DNA of 11,994 nt from Alphaproteobacteria bacterium (GTDB lineage: Bacteria; Pseudomonadota; Alphaproteobacteria; Sphingomonadales; Sphingomonadaceae). Both the position numbers and the translations under genes were made by a program. Shown here one piece after another: positions 1 to 6,675 of the stretch. Under the pieces are notes generated by a model, which was not told the origin of the DNA, did no database searches, and saw only the letters and a program-made list of their open reading frames with translations. Within the stretch, counting starts at the first letter, position 1. Every line of letters begins with the position of its first letter. The DNA lies in assembly GCA_018828205.1 (NCBI GenBank), contig JAHJWA010000411.1, forward strand, positions 1 to 11,994. Reading direction: 5' to 3'.

Positions 1-21
1 CCATGGCGCGGCCGGCAGACC

Positions 22-804
22 CTAGCGCCCCTGCCACTTGCCTTCGCGCTTCTCCACGAACGCCGCCATGCCCTCGGCCTTGTCCTCGCTCGCGGCGAGG
101 ATCTGGAAGATGCGGCGTTCCATCACCAGCCCCTGGTCGAGCGTGCTCTCGAAGGCGGCGTTGACCATTTCCTTGTTGGCGATCGCGGCCATCGGCGGCA
201 TCGAGGCGATGGTCTTGGCGGTCTTGAGCGCCTCGTCGAGCAGCGTCTCGTGCGGCACCACGCGGACCACCAGATTGGCGCGCTCGGCTTCCTCGGCATC
301 CATCATCCGCCCGGTCAGGCACATCTCCATCGCCTTGCTCTTGCCGACCGCGCGGGTCAGCCGCTGCGAGCCGCCCATGCCCGGCGCGACGCCCAGCTTG
401 ATCTCGGGCTGGCCGAATTTGGCCTTGTCGCTGGCGAGGATGAAATCGGCCATCATCGCCAGTTCGCAGCCACCGCCCAGCGCGAAGCCGTTGACCGCGG
501 CGATCCAGGGCTTGCGGGTCTTCTTCACGATCTCAGCTGTCCAGGGGGCGAAGAAATCGTCGAGATAGAAATCGGCCGCGGCCTTCTCGCTCATCTCCTT
601 GATGTCGGCGCCCGCGGCGAAGGCCTTGTCGCCCGATCCGGTGAGCACTGCGCAGAGCTGGCTCTCGTCCGCCTGATAGGCGGCGAAGGCCGCGATCAGG
701 TCCTCGAGCACCTGCGAATTGAGCGCGTTGAGCGCCTGCGGGCGGTTGAGCGTGATCAGCGTGACCTTGTCATGCTGTTCGACGGTGATGGTTTCGAAGG
801 TCAT
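22..804 (-). CDS. Enoyl-CoA hydratase (crotonase family)
   Basis: This 260-residue protein is a full-length crotonase, predicted to add water to 2-enoyl-CoA thioesters in the cytosol. In this operon the likely substrate is methacrylyl-CoA from valine, although straight-chain crotonyl-CoA use is equally possible. The sequence shows the N-terminal LITLNRPQALNALN stretch, the first oxyanion-hole segment AFAAGADIKEM (61-71), the second in NGFALGGGCELAM (105-117), and both catalytic glutamates of the hydratase subgroup: E114 in GGGCEL and E134 in FGQPEIKLG. The ATG is preceded by GGAG with 6 nt between them; this ribosome site touches the edge of a palindromic repeat. It lies 92 nt after the hydrolase gene, last in the visible operon. 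The family call is very safe; substrate assignment comes from context. Confidence 0.93.
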   Translation of the reverse strand: MTFETITVEQHDKVTLITLNRPQALNALNSQVLEDLIAAFAAYQADESQLCAVLTGSGDKAFAAGADIKEMSEKAAADFYLDDFFAPWTAEIVKKTRKPWIAAVNGFALGGGCELAMMADFILASDKAKFGQPEIKLGVAPGMGGSQRLTRAVGKSKAMEMCLTGRMMDAEEAERANLVVRVVPHETLLDEALKTAKTIASMPPMAAIANKEMVNAAFESTLDQGLVMERRIFQILAASEDKAEGMAAFVEKREGKWQGR

Positions 805-813
805 GTTCTACTC

Positions 814-895
814 CGTCACTCCGGCGAAAGCCGGGGTCTGTGTCAGTTGGGGTCCGGCCAGGCGGACGGCGATCCCGGCTTTCGCCGGGATGGCG
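814..895. repeat. Paired palindromic repeat (family A, copy 1) in operon spacer
   Basis: Two hairpins face each other as an imperfect inverted repeat. The left arm is 814-839 (core CCGGCGAAAGCCGG) and the right arm 870-895 (core CCCGGCTTTCGCCGGG), with about 30 nt between them. Each arm can fold alone with a GAAA or TTTC loop, or the two can pair together. The same architecture recurs at 11627-11705 with AGC/GCT in place of GGC/GCC. It fills 82 of the 92 nt between the hydrolase and enoyl-CoA hydratase genes. It resembles REP/BIME-like elements of sphingomonads; possible roles are mRNA stabilisation or partial termination inside the operon. Confidence 0.85.
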
Positions 896-896
896 A

Positions 897-1946
897 CTAG
901 ACCAGCGGCACCCATTCCTCGCCTTCGGGCAGCGGGGCGAAGATCGAGTCGAGCAATTCCTCGCTCACGCCTTCGGGGGTCGCGGGGTCCCAGGCCGGAT
1001 CGCCAGTCTTGTCGACGATCACCGCGCGGACGCCCTCGGCGAAATCGGGGCGGACAATCACCCGGCTGGCGATGCGGTATTCCTGCCGCATGTTGTCGGT
1101 GAAATCGGTGAAGTCTTTCGCATTGGCGAGCTGGCGCAGCGCCACCTTGCAGGTCTGCGGGCTCTTGCCGCGCAGCGTCGCCAGCTCCTTGGCCGCCCAC
1201 TCGCCCTCATCCGCTTCCAGGCTGGCCAGAATGTCCTCGAAACGGTCGGAGGCGAAGTGGCGGTTGATGCGGTCGAGATTGCCCGCGATCCGCGCCTCGG
1301 GCGGGGTTTCTGCCAGGTCCGAGAGGATGCCTGCGATCCGGCCCGGATGCTCGATGATCCGCGCCTTGGCCTCGGCCAGCTTTTCGCTGGGGAGGTAATG
1401 CGTCGCGATCCCCGCCCAGAGGCATTCCGCGCCATCGAGCCGCGCCCCGGTCAGCGCGAGGAACTGGCCCAGCCGCCCCTGCAGCCGCGACAGGTGCCAG
1501 CCGCCGCCGACATCGGGGAACAGGCCGATCCCGGTTTCGGGCATGGCGAAGCGGGTGTGTTCGGTGGCGACGCGGTATTTGCACGGCAGCGCGATGCCCA
1601 CTCCGCCGCCCATGGTGATCCCGTCCATGAAGGCCACCACCGGCTTGTCATAGGTGAACAGCTGGTGGTTGAGCTGGTATTCGTCGTGGAAGAACTTGCG
1701 CCCCGAGGCGCCGCCGTCGTTGAGCGCGGAATGGCGCAGCATGCCGATATCGCCCCCGGCGCAGAAGCCGCGACCCTCGGCATGGTCGAGTACCACCGCC
1801 TCGACCGCCTCGTCGTGCGCCCACTCGCTCAGCGCCGCGCTCATCGCGTGGCACATATCGAGCGTCAGCGCGTGCAGCGCCTTGGGCCGGTCGAGCGAGA
1901 TATGCCCGACCTTGCCATGCGAATGGATGTTGACGTCCTGGTTCAA
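897..1946 (-). CDS. 3-hydroxyisobutyryl-CoA hydrolase
   Basis: This 349-residue crotonase-fold thioesterase releases 3-hydroxyisobutyrate from its CoA ester in valine catabolism, keeping the pathway flowing away from reactive methacrylyl-CoA. It is distinguished from ordinary hydratases by its length and by human-HIBCH-like signatures: GRGFCAGGD (58-66), DGITMGGGVGIAL (108-120), and RFAMPETGIGLFPDVGGG (132-149), which contains the hydrolase catalytic pair E137 and D145. A C-terminal EGVRAVIVDK stretch is also typical of HIBCH. No ATG fits the N-terminus: the best start is TTG at 1946, with GGAG (1958-1955) 8 nt upstream. The next in-frame Met is residue 31, inside the conserved fold. An ATG at 1954 opens only a 3-codon frame. 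The function is well supported by motifs and operon context. Confidence 0.92.
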   Translation of the reverse strand: MNQDVNIHSHGKVGHISLDRPKALHALTLDMCHAMSAALSEWAHDEAVEAVVLDHAEGRGFCAGGDIGMLRHSALNDGGASGRKFFHDEYQLNHQLFTYDKPVVAFMDGITMGGGVGIALPCKYRVATEHTRFAMPETGIGLFPDVGGGWHLSRLQGRLGQFLALTGARLDGAECLWAGIATHYLPSEKLAEAKARIIEHPGRIAGILSDLAETPPEARIAGNLDRINRHFASDRFEDILASLEADEGEWAAKELATLRGKSPQTCKVALRQLANAKDFTDFTDNMRQEYRIASRVIVRPDFAEGVRAVIVDKTGDPAWDPATPEGVSEELLDSIFAPLPEGEEWVPLV

Positions 1947-1956
1947 GCTAACATCT

Positions 1957-2040
1957 CCGTTCGTGTCGAGCGCAGTCGAGACACCTTGGCGCCGGCGGTT
2001 CTCGACTTCGCTCGAACCGAACGGGCATTGGGTGCCAAGG
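1957..2040. repeat. Palindromic repeat (family B) in operon spacer
   Basis: A long imperfect inverted repeat pairs 1957-1985 (contains TTCGTGTCGAGCGCAGTCGA) with 1996-2024 (contains TCGACTTCGCTCGAACCG). It is unrelated in sequence to the repeat at 814-895. It resembles a dispersed sphingomonad repeat built around TCGAGCGNAGTCGA. Together with a flanking 10-nt complement (1984-1993 against 2031-2040) it fills about 84 of the 97 nt between the acyl-CoA dehydrogenase and hydrolase genes. The function is unknown; an RNA hairpin affecting operon mRNA decay or readthrough is plausible. Confidence 0.8.
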
Positions 2041-2043
2041 GCT

Positions 2044-3189
2044 TCACTGGCGCAGCAAATCCCGTCCCACGATCATCCGCATTACCTGATTGGTGCCCTC
2101 GAGGATCGAATGCACGCGCAGGTCGCGCCAGAAGCGCTCGATCGGGTATTCCTTGAGATAGCCATAGCCGCCGAACAATTGCAGCGCGTCGTTGACCACC
2201 TTGGAGCCGCTGTCGGTCGCGAGCCGCTTGGCCATCGCCGAGAAGCGGCTCTTGTCGGGCGCGTCGTCGGTGACCTTGGCGGCGGCGAGATAGAGCAGCG
2301 CGCGCGCCGCCTCGAGATCGGTGGCCATGTCGGCGAGCATGAACTGGGTGTTCTGGAAATCGGCGATGGGCTGACCGAACTGCTGGCGTTCCTTGGTGTA
2401 TTTGACCGCCTCGTCGAGGCAGCGCTGCGCCCCGCCCAGCGAGCAGGCGCCGATGTTGAGCCGTCCGCCGTCAAGACCCATCATCGCGAAGCGGAAGCCT
2501 TCGCCCTCGGCGCCGACGCGGTTGGCCACCGGCACGCGGGCATCCTCGAAGATCACCTGCGCGGTCGGGCTGGCGTTCCAGCCGAGCTTCTTCTCGGGCT
2601 TGCCGAAGGAGACGCCGGGCGTGTCCTTGTCGATCACCAGGCAGGTGACCCCCTTGGTCTTGTCCTCGCCGGTGCGGACCATGGTGACATAGACGTCGTT
2701 ATAGCCCGCGCCCGAGATGAACTGCTTGGTGCCGTTGAGGACGTAGTGATCGCCGTCCAGCCGCGCGCTGGTCTTGAGCGCCGAGGCGTCCGAGCCGCTG
2801 CCCGGTTCGGTCAGCGCATAGCTCGCCATCCTGTCCATGGTGACCAGATCGGGGAGATAGCGCGCCTTGATCTCCTCGCCGCCGAAGCGGTCGATCATCC
2901 AGCTGGCCATGTTGTGGATCGAGATGAAGGCGCTGGTGGTCGGGCAGCCATAGGCCATCGCCTCCATGATCAGCGCCGCCTCGAGCCGGCCGAGCCCGAT
3001 CCCGCCGGATTCCTCGGAGACGTAGATCGCCCCGAAGCCGAGTTCGGCGGTGCGCTTGATCACCTCGCGCGGGAAGTGGTGGTCCTCGTCCCATTGCGCC
3101 GCGTGGGGGGTGATGTTGTCGGCGGTGAAGCGCCGCGCCATCTCCTGGATCGCGAGCTGGTCGTCGGTGAGCTGGAACTGTCCTGTCAT
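2044..3189 (-). CDS. Acyl-CoA dehydrogenase, isobutyryl-CoA dehydrogenase type
   Basis: This 381-residue FAD-dependent acyl-CoA dehydrogenase probably oxidises isobutyryl-CoA to methacrylyl-CoA, passing electrons to electron-transfer flavoprotein. The usual three-part family layout is visible: a helical N-terminal domain, a beta domain with YALTEPGSGSDAS (about 124-136) and NGTKQFISGAG (about 152-162), and a C-terminal helical domain with ERQQFGQPI and QLFGGYGYLKEYPIER. The catalytic base is E364 in HSILEGTNQVMR, the position used by short/branched-chain members. Resemblance to mammalian ACAD8 is marked (SFGKPEKKLGWNASPT, VPVANRVG, GRLNI). The ATG has AGGGG 7 nt upstream. Context with the hydrolase and mmsA supports valine; another short-chain substrate cannot be excluded. 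Confidence 0.92.
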   Translation of the reverse strand: MTGQFQLTDDQLAIQEMARRFTADNITPHAAQWDEDHHFPREVIKRTAELGFGAIYVSEESGGIGLGRLEAALIMEAMAYGCPTTSAFISIHNMASWMIDRFGGEEIKARYLPDLVTMDRMASYALTEPGSGSDASALKTSARLDGDHYVLNGTKQFISGAGYNDVYVTMVRTGEDKTKGVTCLVIDKDTPGVSFGKPEKKLGWNASPTAQVIFEDARVPVANRVGAEGEGFRFAMMGLDGGRLNIGACSLGGAQRCLDEAVKYTKERQQFGQPIADFQNTQFMLADMATDLEAARALLYLAAAKVTDDAPDKSRFSAMAKRLATDSGSKVVNDALQLFGGYGYLKEYPIERFWRDLRVHSILEGTNQVMRMIVGRDLLRQ

Positions 3190-3262
3190 GGGGTCGCCCC
3201 TAGCACTGGAGCGGCGGGAATTTCCACCGCGGAATGGGTCGTCATCGGGCGCATTCCCGGGC

Positions 3263-3577
3263 TCAGCCGCAGGCGATCGTGGTGATCGTCATCGCCCGGT
3301 CGTAGCTTACCCGGACGCGGTTCTCGCGGTAGTCCATCGTCACCGCGCTGCCCTCGGGGACCCATTGGAAGATTTCCGCGCCGGTGCGGGCGCGGATCGC
3401 GGTGCCGGTCTCGGTGGTGGCGCGCTGGCCCACGAATTGCTCGGTGCCATCGGCGGAGCAGGTCGCGCCGTCGCCGGGCATGCGGTCGGCCGGGACGCCG
3501 GGGGTCTGCGGCGTGGTTACGCAGCCCGCGGCAAGCGCGGCGAGCGATCCGGCAAGGGCAAATCGGGTCAGGGTCAT
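3263..3577 (-). CDS. Peptidase inhibitor I78 family protein, exported
   Basis: This 104-residue protein has an N-terminal export signal (hydrophobic 6-18, then GC at 18-19). The lipobox is weak (LAAGC, with Ala rather than Leu at -3), so a lipoprotein or a soluble periplasmic protein are both possible. The mature part matches the small I78 inhibitor fold: FVGQ (48-51), a conserved RxRTGAEIFQW region, a central MDYRENRVRVSYD stretch, and a terminal ACG, with C41 and C103 likely to be disulfide-bonded. Some family members inhibit serine proteases; the role here is unknown. The ATG follows the upstream lipoprotein stop by one base (TGACATG), so translation is probably coupled. It is unexpected between cytosolic catabolic genes. 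Confidence 0.78.
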   Translation of the reverse strand: MTLTRFALAGSLAALAAGCVTTPQTPGVPADRMPGDGATCSADGTEQFVGQRATTETGTAIRARTGAEIFQWVPEGSAVTMDYRENRVRVSYDRAMTITTIACG

Positions 3578-3578
3578 G

Positions 3579-4043
3579 TCAGGTCTCGCATCGTTTGAGG
3601 GTCATGGGTTCGAAATCGGCTTCCTCGCCCACCGGGCTCGGGGTCAGACGGTCGGAAGCGCTCAGCGCGAAGCGGCGGGTCATCGTCCAGCGCTCGCCTT
3701 CGCCCTCCATCGCCAGGCTGGCGATGATCGCGTCCTCGCCGTCGGTCATGACGTCGGTCACCTCGCCGCGCGCCTCGTAGAAGCCCAGCGTGGTGGCGCC
3801 GATCTCGATCCGCAGCTCGGAGGAGAGCGAGCAGTCGCCGTCGAGCGCATCCCAGGCGCCGCGGAACCGCGCCGGGATGGCGTCGAGCACCTGCGCGGTC
3901 TCGGCCTCGGGCTCGGGCGCCGCCGGCGTGGGAACCGCTGCGGGTTCGGCCTCGCGCTCGGCGGGCGCGTCGGGCTCCTGCGAACAGGCGGCGAGCGCGA
4001 CGGCCAGACTCAGCGCGAGCGGGGCGGCATGGGCGATCCGCAT
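3579..4043 (-). CDS. Uncharacterised lipoprotein
   Basis: The predicted product has 154 residues. Residues 1-20 are a lipoprotein signal ending in the lipobox LAAC (Cys20), with Ser at +2, which favours outer-membrane sorting. Residues 22-49 are a low-complexity linker of Pro, Ala and Glu. A compact domain follows (about 53-154) starting IPARFRGAWDALDGDC and ending LKRCET; its two cysteines could form a disulfide. I do not recognise a named family. The open frame extends far upstream inside mmsA, but this ATG is chosen because the signal peptide starts there and it lies 5 nt after the mmsA stop, with AAGG as a weak ribosome site. The stop is 1 nt before the I78 gene, so these two belong to the same transcript as mmsA. 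Confidence 0.8.
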   Translation of the reverse strand: MRIAHAAPLALSLAVALAACSQEPDAPAEREAEPAAVPTPAAPEPEAETAQVLDAIPARFRGAWDALDGDCSLSSELRIEIGATTLGFYEARGEVTDVMTDGEDAIIASLAMEGEGERWTMTRRFALSASDRLTPSPVGEEADFEPMTLKRCET

Positions 4044-4048
4044 CGCCT

Positions 4049-5551
4049 TCAGCCCATTGTCGGGATGACGAAGGCGTTGGATCCGTCGCCGCCCCCATCG
4101 GGCCAGCGCTGGGTCACCTTCTTGGTCTTGGTCCAGAAGCGCAGGCCCTCGGTGCCGTATTGGTCGATATCGCCGAAGCCCGACCGTTTCCAGCCGCCGA
4201 AGCTGTGATAGGCGACCGGCACCGGGATCGGCACGTTGATCCCGACCATGCCGACGTTCACCCGGTGCGCGAATTCGCGCGCGGCGTGGCCGTTGCGGGT
4301 GAAGATCGCGACGCCATTGCCATATTGGTGCTCGCTGGGGAGCCGCAGCGCCTCCTCGAAATCCTTGGCGCGGACGATCTGCAGCACGGGGCCGAAGATC
4401 TCTTCCCGATAGCTTTCCATATCGGTGGTGACGCGGTCGAGCAGCGTCGGGCCGACGAAGAAGCCCTTCTCGTGGCCCTGCAGCGAGAAGCCGCGGCCGT
4501 CGATCACGACCTCGGCGCCTTCCTTCTCGGCGGTGTCGATCCAGCCCTCGATCCGCGCCTTGTGCTCGGGGGTGACCACCGGGCCGTAATGCGCCTCGGG
4601 ATCGTTGGAGACCCCGATCCGCAGCGCGTTGATCGCGGGGATCAGCTTTTCGCGCAACCGGTCGGCGGTGTCCTCGCCCACCGGCACGACCACGGGGAGC
4701 GCCATGCAGCGTTCGCCCGCCGAGCCGAAGGCGGCGCCCGCGAGATCGTTGACCACCATGTCGAGATCGGCGTCGGGCATGACCACGCCGTGGTTCTTGG
4801 CGCCGCCCATCGCCTGGACGCGCTTGCCCGCGGCCGCGCCGCGCTTGGAGACGTAATGCGCGATGTCCGAGCTGCCGACGAAGCTGACGCCCGCGATATC
4901 GGGATGGTCGAGAATCGCGTCGACCATTTCCTTGTCGCCGTGGACGACCTGCAGCAGCCCCTCGGGCGCGCCCGCCTCGAGGAACAGTTCGGCGAGCCGC
5001 ACCGGCACGGAGGGGTCGCGCTCGGAGGGCTTGAGGATGAAGGCATTGCCCGCGGCGATCGCCATGCCGAACATCCACATCGGGATCATCGCGGGGAAGT
5101 TGAACGGGGTGATCCCGGCGCCGATGCCGATCGGCTGGCGCATCGAATAGACGTCGATCCCCGGGCCGGCGCCCTGCGTGTACTCGCCCTTGAGCACCTG
5201 CGGGATGCCGCAGGCGTATTCGATCACCTCGAGCCCGCGCTGGACGTCGCCCTTGGCATCGTCGACCACCTTGCCATGCTCGGAGGCGAGCAGCTCGGCG
5301 AGCTCCTGCATGTTCTCCTCGATGAGCTGCTTGTAGGCGAACATCACCCGCGCGCGGCGCTGCGGGTTGGTCGCGGCCCAGCCGGGCTGGACCTTCTTCG
5401 CGATTTGCACCGCGTGGTCGAGCAGCGCGGCGTCGCCCAGAGCGACCTCGGCCTGGACCTCGCCGGTCGAAGGGTTCCAGATCCGGTGGCTGCGGCCGCT
5501 GCCGGTCAGGCCCTTGGCGCCCCCGGAGATGACGTGGTCGATGATGCGCAT
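4049..5551 (-). CDS. mmsA: CoA-acylating methylmalonate-semialdehyde dehydrogenase
   Basis: This 500-residue aldehyde dehydrogenase superfamily member converts methylmalonate semialdehyde (from valine) or malonate semialdehyde to propionyl-CoA or acetyl-CoA with NAD and CoA, releasing CO2. The nucleophile is C282 in FGSAGERCMALPV; N151 lies in ITPFNFPAMIP and K174 in ILKPSERDPS. The segment MGGAKNH (248-254) occupies the place of the ELGG general-base Glu of ordinary aldehyde dehydrogenases, a hallmark of the CoA-dependent MmsA subgroup. The length is as expected. The ATG has a strong AGAGAGG 5 nt upstream. It is the first gene of the operon and is followed 5 nt later by a lipoprotein gene. 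A quasi-palindrome at 5607-5624 could regulate it. Confidence 0.96.
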   Translation of the reverse strand: MRIIDHVISGGAKGLTGSGRSHRIWNPSTGEVQAEVALGDAALLDHAVQIAKKVQPGWAATNPQRRARVMFAYKQLIEENMQELAELLASEHGKVVDDAKGDVQRGLEVIEYACGIPQVLKGEYTQGAGPGIDVYSMRQPIGIGAGITPFNFPAMIPMWMFGMAIAAGNAFILKPSERDPSVPVRLAELFLEAGAPEGLLQVVHGDKEMVDAILDHPDIAGVSFVGSSDIAHYVSKRGAAAGKRVQAMGGAKNHGVVMPDADLDMVVNDLAGAAFGSAGERCMALPVVVPVGEDTADRLREKLIPAINALRIGVSNDPEAHYGPVVTPEHKARIEGWIDTAEKEGAEVVIDGRGFSLQGHEKGFFVGPTLLDRVTTDMESYREEIFGPVLQIVRAKDFEEALRLPSEHQYGNGVAIFTRNGHAAREFAHRVNVGMVGINVPIPVPVAYHSFGGWKRSGFGDIDQYGTEGLRFWTKTKKVTQRWPDGGGDGSNAFVIPTMG

Positions 5552-5606
5552 AAATACCTCTCTTTTCTCCCCAACGGCCTAGGCGCGCGAGGGGTCCGAA
5601 CGCAAG

Positions 5607-5624
5607 CGGTTACATTTGCAACCG
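5607..5624. promoter_or_regulatory. Quasi-palindrome upstream of mmsA, candidate operator
   Basis: CGGTTACATTTGCAACCG is an 18-bp interrupted dyad: seven of the nine position pairs are complementary. It lies about 56 nt before the mmsA start, in the only sizeable spacer preceding the operon, a plausible place for a repressor. It is not a clear transcription terminator for the tRNA gene because no T run follows. No regulator gene is present in the window, so the binding protein cannot be named. Confidence 0.35.
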
Positions 5625-5656
5625 GGGATGTGATGGGTTCGACCGTCGAAAGGGAG

Positions 5657-5730
5657 TGGAGCGGGTAGCGAGAATCGAACTCGCGCGTCCAGCATGGGAA
5701 GCTGGCAGGCTACCATTACATCATACCCGC
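5657..5730 (-). tRNA. tRNA-Gly, anticodon CCC
   Basis: Read on the minus strand, the gene starts GCGGGTA and ends TACCCGC, giving a 7-bp acceptor stem, followed by discriminator T and an encoded CCA (5659-5657). The anticodon stem CCAGC/GCTGG holds the loop TTCCCAT with anticodon CCC, which decodes GGG. The T arm is GCGAG-TTCGATT-CTCGC with a perfect stem, and the D loop carries AATGGTA. The D stem pairs poorly (ATGT against GCCT), as seen in some glycine tRNAs. It is read in the same direction as the downstream mmsA operon. Confidence 0.97.
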
Positions 5731-5732
5731 GT

Positions 5733-5760
5733 GGGGCCGCATGTGCCGCGATGCTGCCCC
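5733..5760 (-). terminator. Hairpin after the SDR gene, possible terminator
   Basis: GGGGC-C-GCAT (5733-5742) pairs with ATGC-T-GCCCC (5751-5760) around an 8-nt loop, with one mismatch in the stem. It lies between the SDR stop and the tRNA-Gly gene on the strand transcribed from the SDR gene. No U tract follows, since the tRNA begins 2 nt later, so it could equally be a processing signal for a joint transcript. Confidence 0.4.
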
Positions 5761-5781
5761 GCCGTCAATATCCCTCTTGCG

Positions 5782-6576
5782 TCAGCGCGGCGGCATGCGG
5801 ATCGCGCCGTCGAGCCGGAACTGATGCGCGTTGAGATAGGAATTGCGCGCGATCTCGAGGATCAGCGAGGCGAATTCCTCGGGATGGCCGAGCCGCTTGG
5901 GGAAGGGGACGCTGGCGTTGAGCTGGTCCCACATTTGCGGGTTGCGCTCCTTCATCCCCAGCATCAGCGGGGTGGCGAAGATGCCGGGCATCACCGAATT
6001 GACCCTTATCCCCATATCCATCAGATCGCGCGCCATCGGCAGCACCAGCCCGTTCACCCCGGCCTTGCAGCTGCCGTAGATCACTTGGCCGATCTGCCCG
6101 TCCTGCGCCGCGACGCTGGCGGTCAGCGTGATGCAGCCGCGCTCGCCATCATCGTTCAGCGGCTCGGCATTGGCCATCCCCAGCGCCGAAAGGCTCGCCA
6201 CGCGGTAGGAGGCAACGAGGATGCCCTGCGCCCCGAAGGCGTAGTCTTCGGTCGAGAGCCGCTTGTAGCCGCCGCTTGCCTTGTCCCAGCCCAGCGTCTT
6301 GCCGCGGCGGCTGGCCATCGCGCAATGCACCGTCACCCGCTCCTGGCCATGCGCTTCGCGGGCGGCGTCGAACCCGGCGACGACCGATTCCTCCTCGGTG
6401 ATGTCGACATGGTGGAAGGTCCCGCCGATCGCGCGCGCATGTTCCTCGCCCGCATCGCGGTTGACGTCGAAGATCGCCACCTTGAGCCCCGCGCCCGCCA
6501 GCGCGGTCGCGCTCGCCTTGCCCAGACCCGATGCGCCGCCGGTCACCACCGCCGCCATGCCTTCGCTCAGTATCAT
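5782..6576 (-). CDS. HSD10-like short-chain dehydrogenase with altered active site
   Basis: This 264-residue Rossmann-fold protein has TGGASGLG (12-19) and D37, which favours NAD, plus D58 for adenine contact. Ser154, Tyr167 and Lys171 (TASVAAQDG...YGSCK) form the core catalytic set. Its C-terminal part closely resembles 17-beta-HSD10 / 3-hydroxyacyl-CoA dehydrogenase type 2: ARDL..GIRV, PG.F.TPL, SVPFPKRLGHPEEFA and FRLDGAIRMPP. Two family signatures are broken: the NNAG strand reads VHCAMAS (83-89), and the segment that should hold the catalytic Asn reads FGAQG, placing Gly at 115. It may act on a hydroxyacyl-CoA from branched-chain or fatty acids, or have changed chemistry. The ATG is preceded by GGGAG. 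It sits upstream of tRNA-Gly, separate from the valine operon. Confidence 0.85.
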   Translation of the reverse strand: MILSEGMAAVVTGGASGLGKASATALAGAGLKVAIFDVNRDAGEEHARAIGGTFHHVDITEEESVVAGFDAAREAHGQERVTVHCAMASRRGKTLGWDKASGGYKRLSTEDYAFGAQGILVASYRVASLSALGMANAEPLNDDGERGCITLTASVAAQDGQIGQVIYGSCKAGVNGLVLPMARDLMDMGIRVNSVMPGIFATPLMLGMKERNPQMWDQLNASVPFPKRLGHPEEFASLILEIARNSYLNAHQFRLDGAIRMPPR

Positions 6577-6654
6577 CCGTCTCTCTCCCGTGGTTAGCTT
6601 TCGTTGCCGGGGGTGCTATCGCATGGCTTGCCGCACCGCCAGACAGGACCTCGC

Positions 6655-6675
6655 ATGCCGACTACGCCGCCATGA
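6655..6675 (+). CDS. Possible six-codon leader peptide overlapping the GDT1-like gene
   Basis: ATG at 6655 with AGGA 6 nt upstream (6645-6648) encodes MPTTPP and stops at TGA, which overlaps the following ATG at 6672 as ATGA. The downstream gene has no convincing ribosome site of its own, so translation may be coupled through this mini-frame. This is a pattern reading only; a chance occurrence is quite possible. Confidence 0.25.
   Translation: MPTTPP

Noticed and set aside
1..21. Start of a further operon gene (ATG on the minus strand at 4-2), possibly 3-hydroxyisobutyrate dehydrogenase
   Set aside because: Only an ATG and one more base lie in the window, so no gene can be supported.
1957..2040. 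True H-type pseudoknot in the family B repeat
   Set aside because: The main stem is about 29 bp while only 6 nt join it to the second stem's 3' strand, too short to span it; alternative folds are more realistic.
4044..5078. Upstream extension of the lipoprotein frame inside mmsA
   Set aside because: It overlaps mmsA in another frame and reads as Arg-rich noise; the signal peptide and lipobox define the start at 4043.
4160..5668. Long plus-strand open frame opposite mmsA, and similar ones at 840-2156 and 1654-3285
   Set aside because: Each mirrors a strongly supported minus-strand enzyme gene and lacks any recognisable motif; the composition is typical of antisense frames.
6531..6671. N-terminal extension of the GDT1-like protein from 6531
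   Set aside because: It overlaps the divergent SDR start and spacer, is Pro/Arg/Ser-rich, and the first membrane helix begins at the ATG at 6672.
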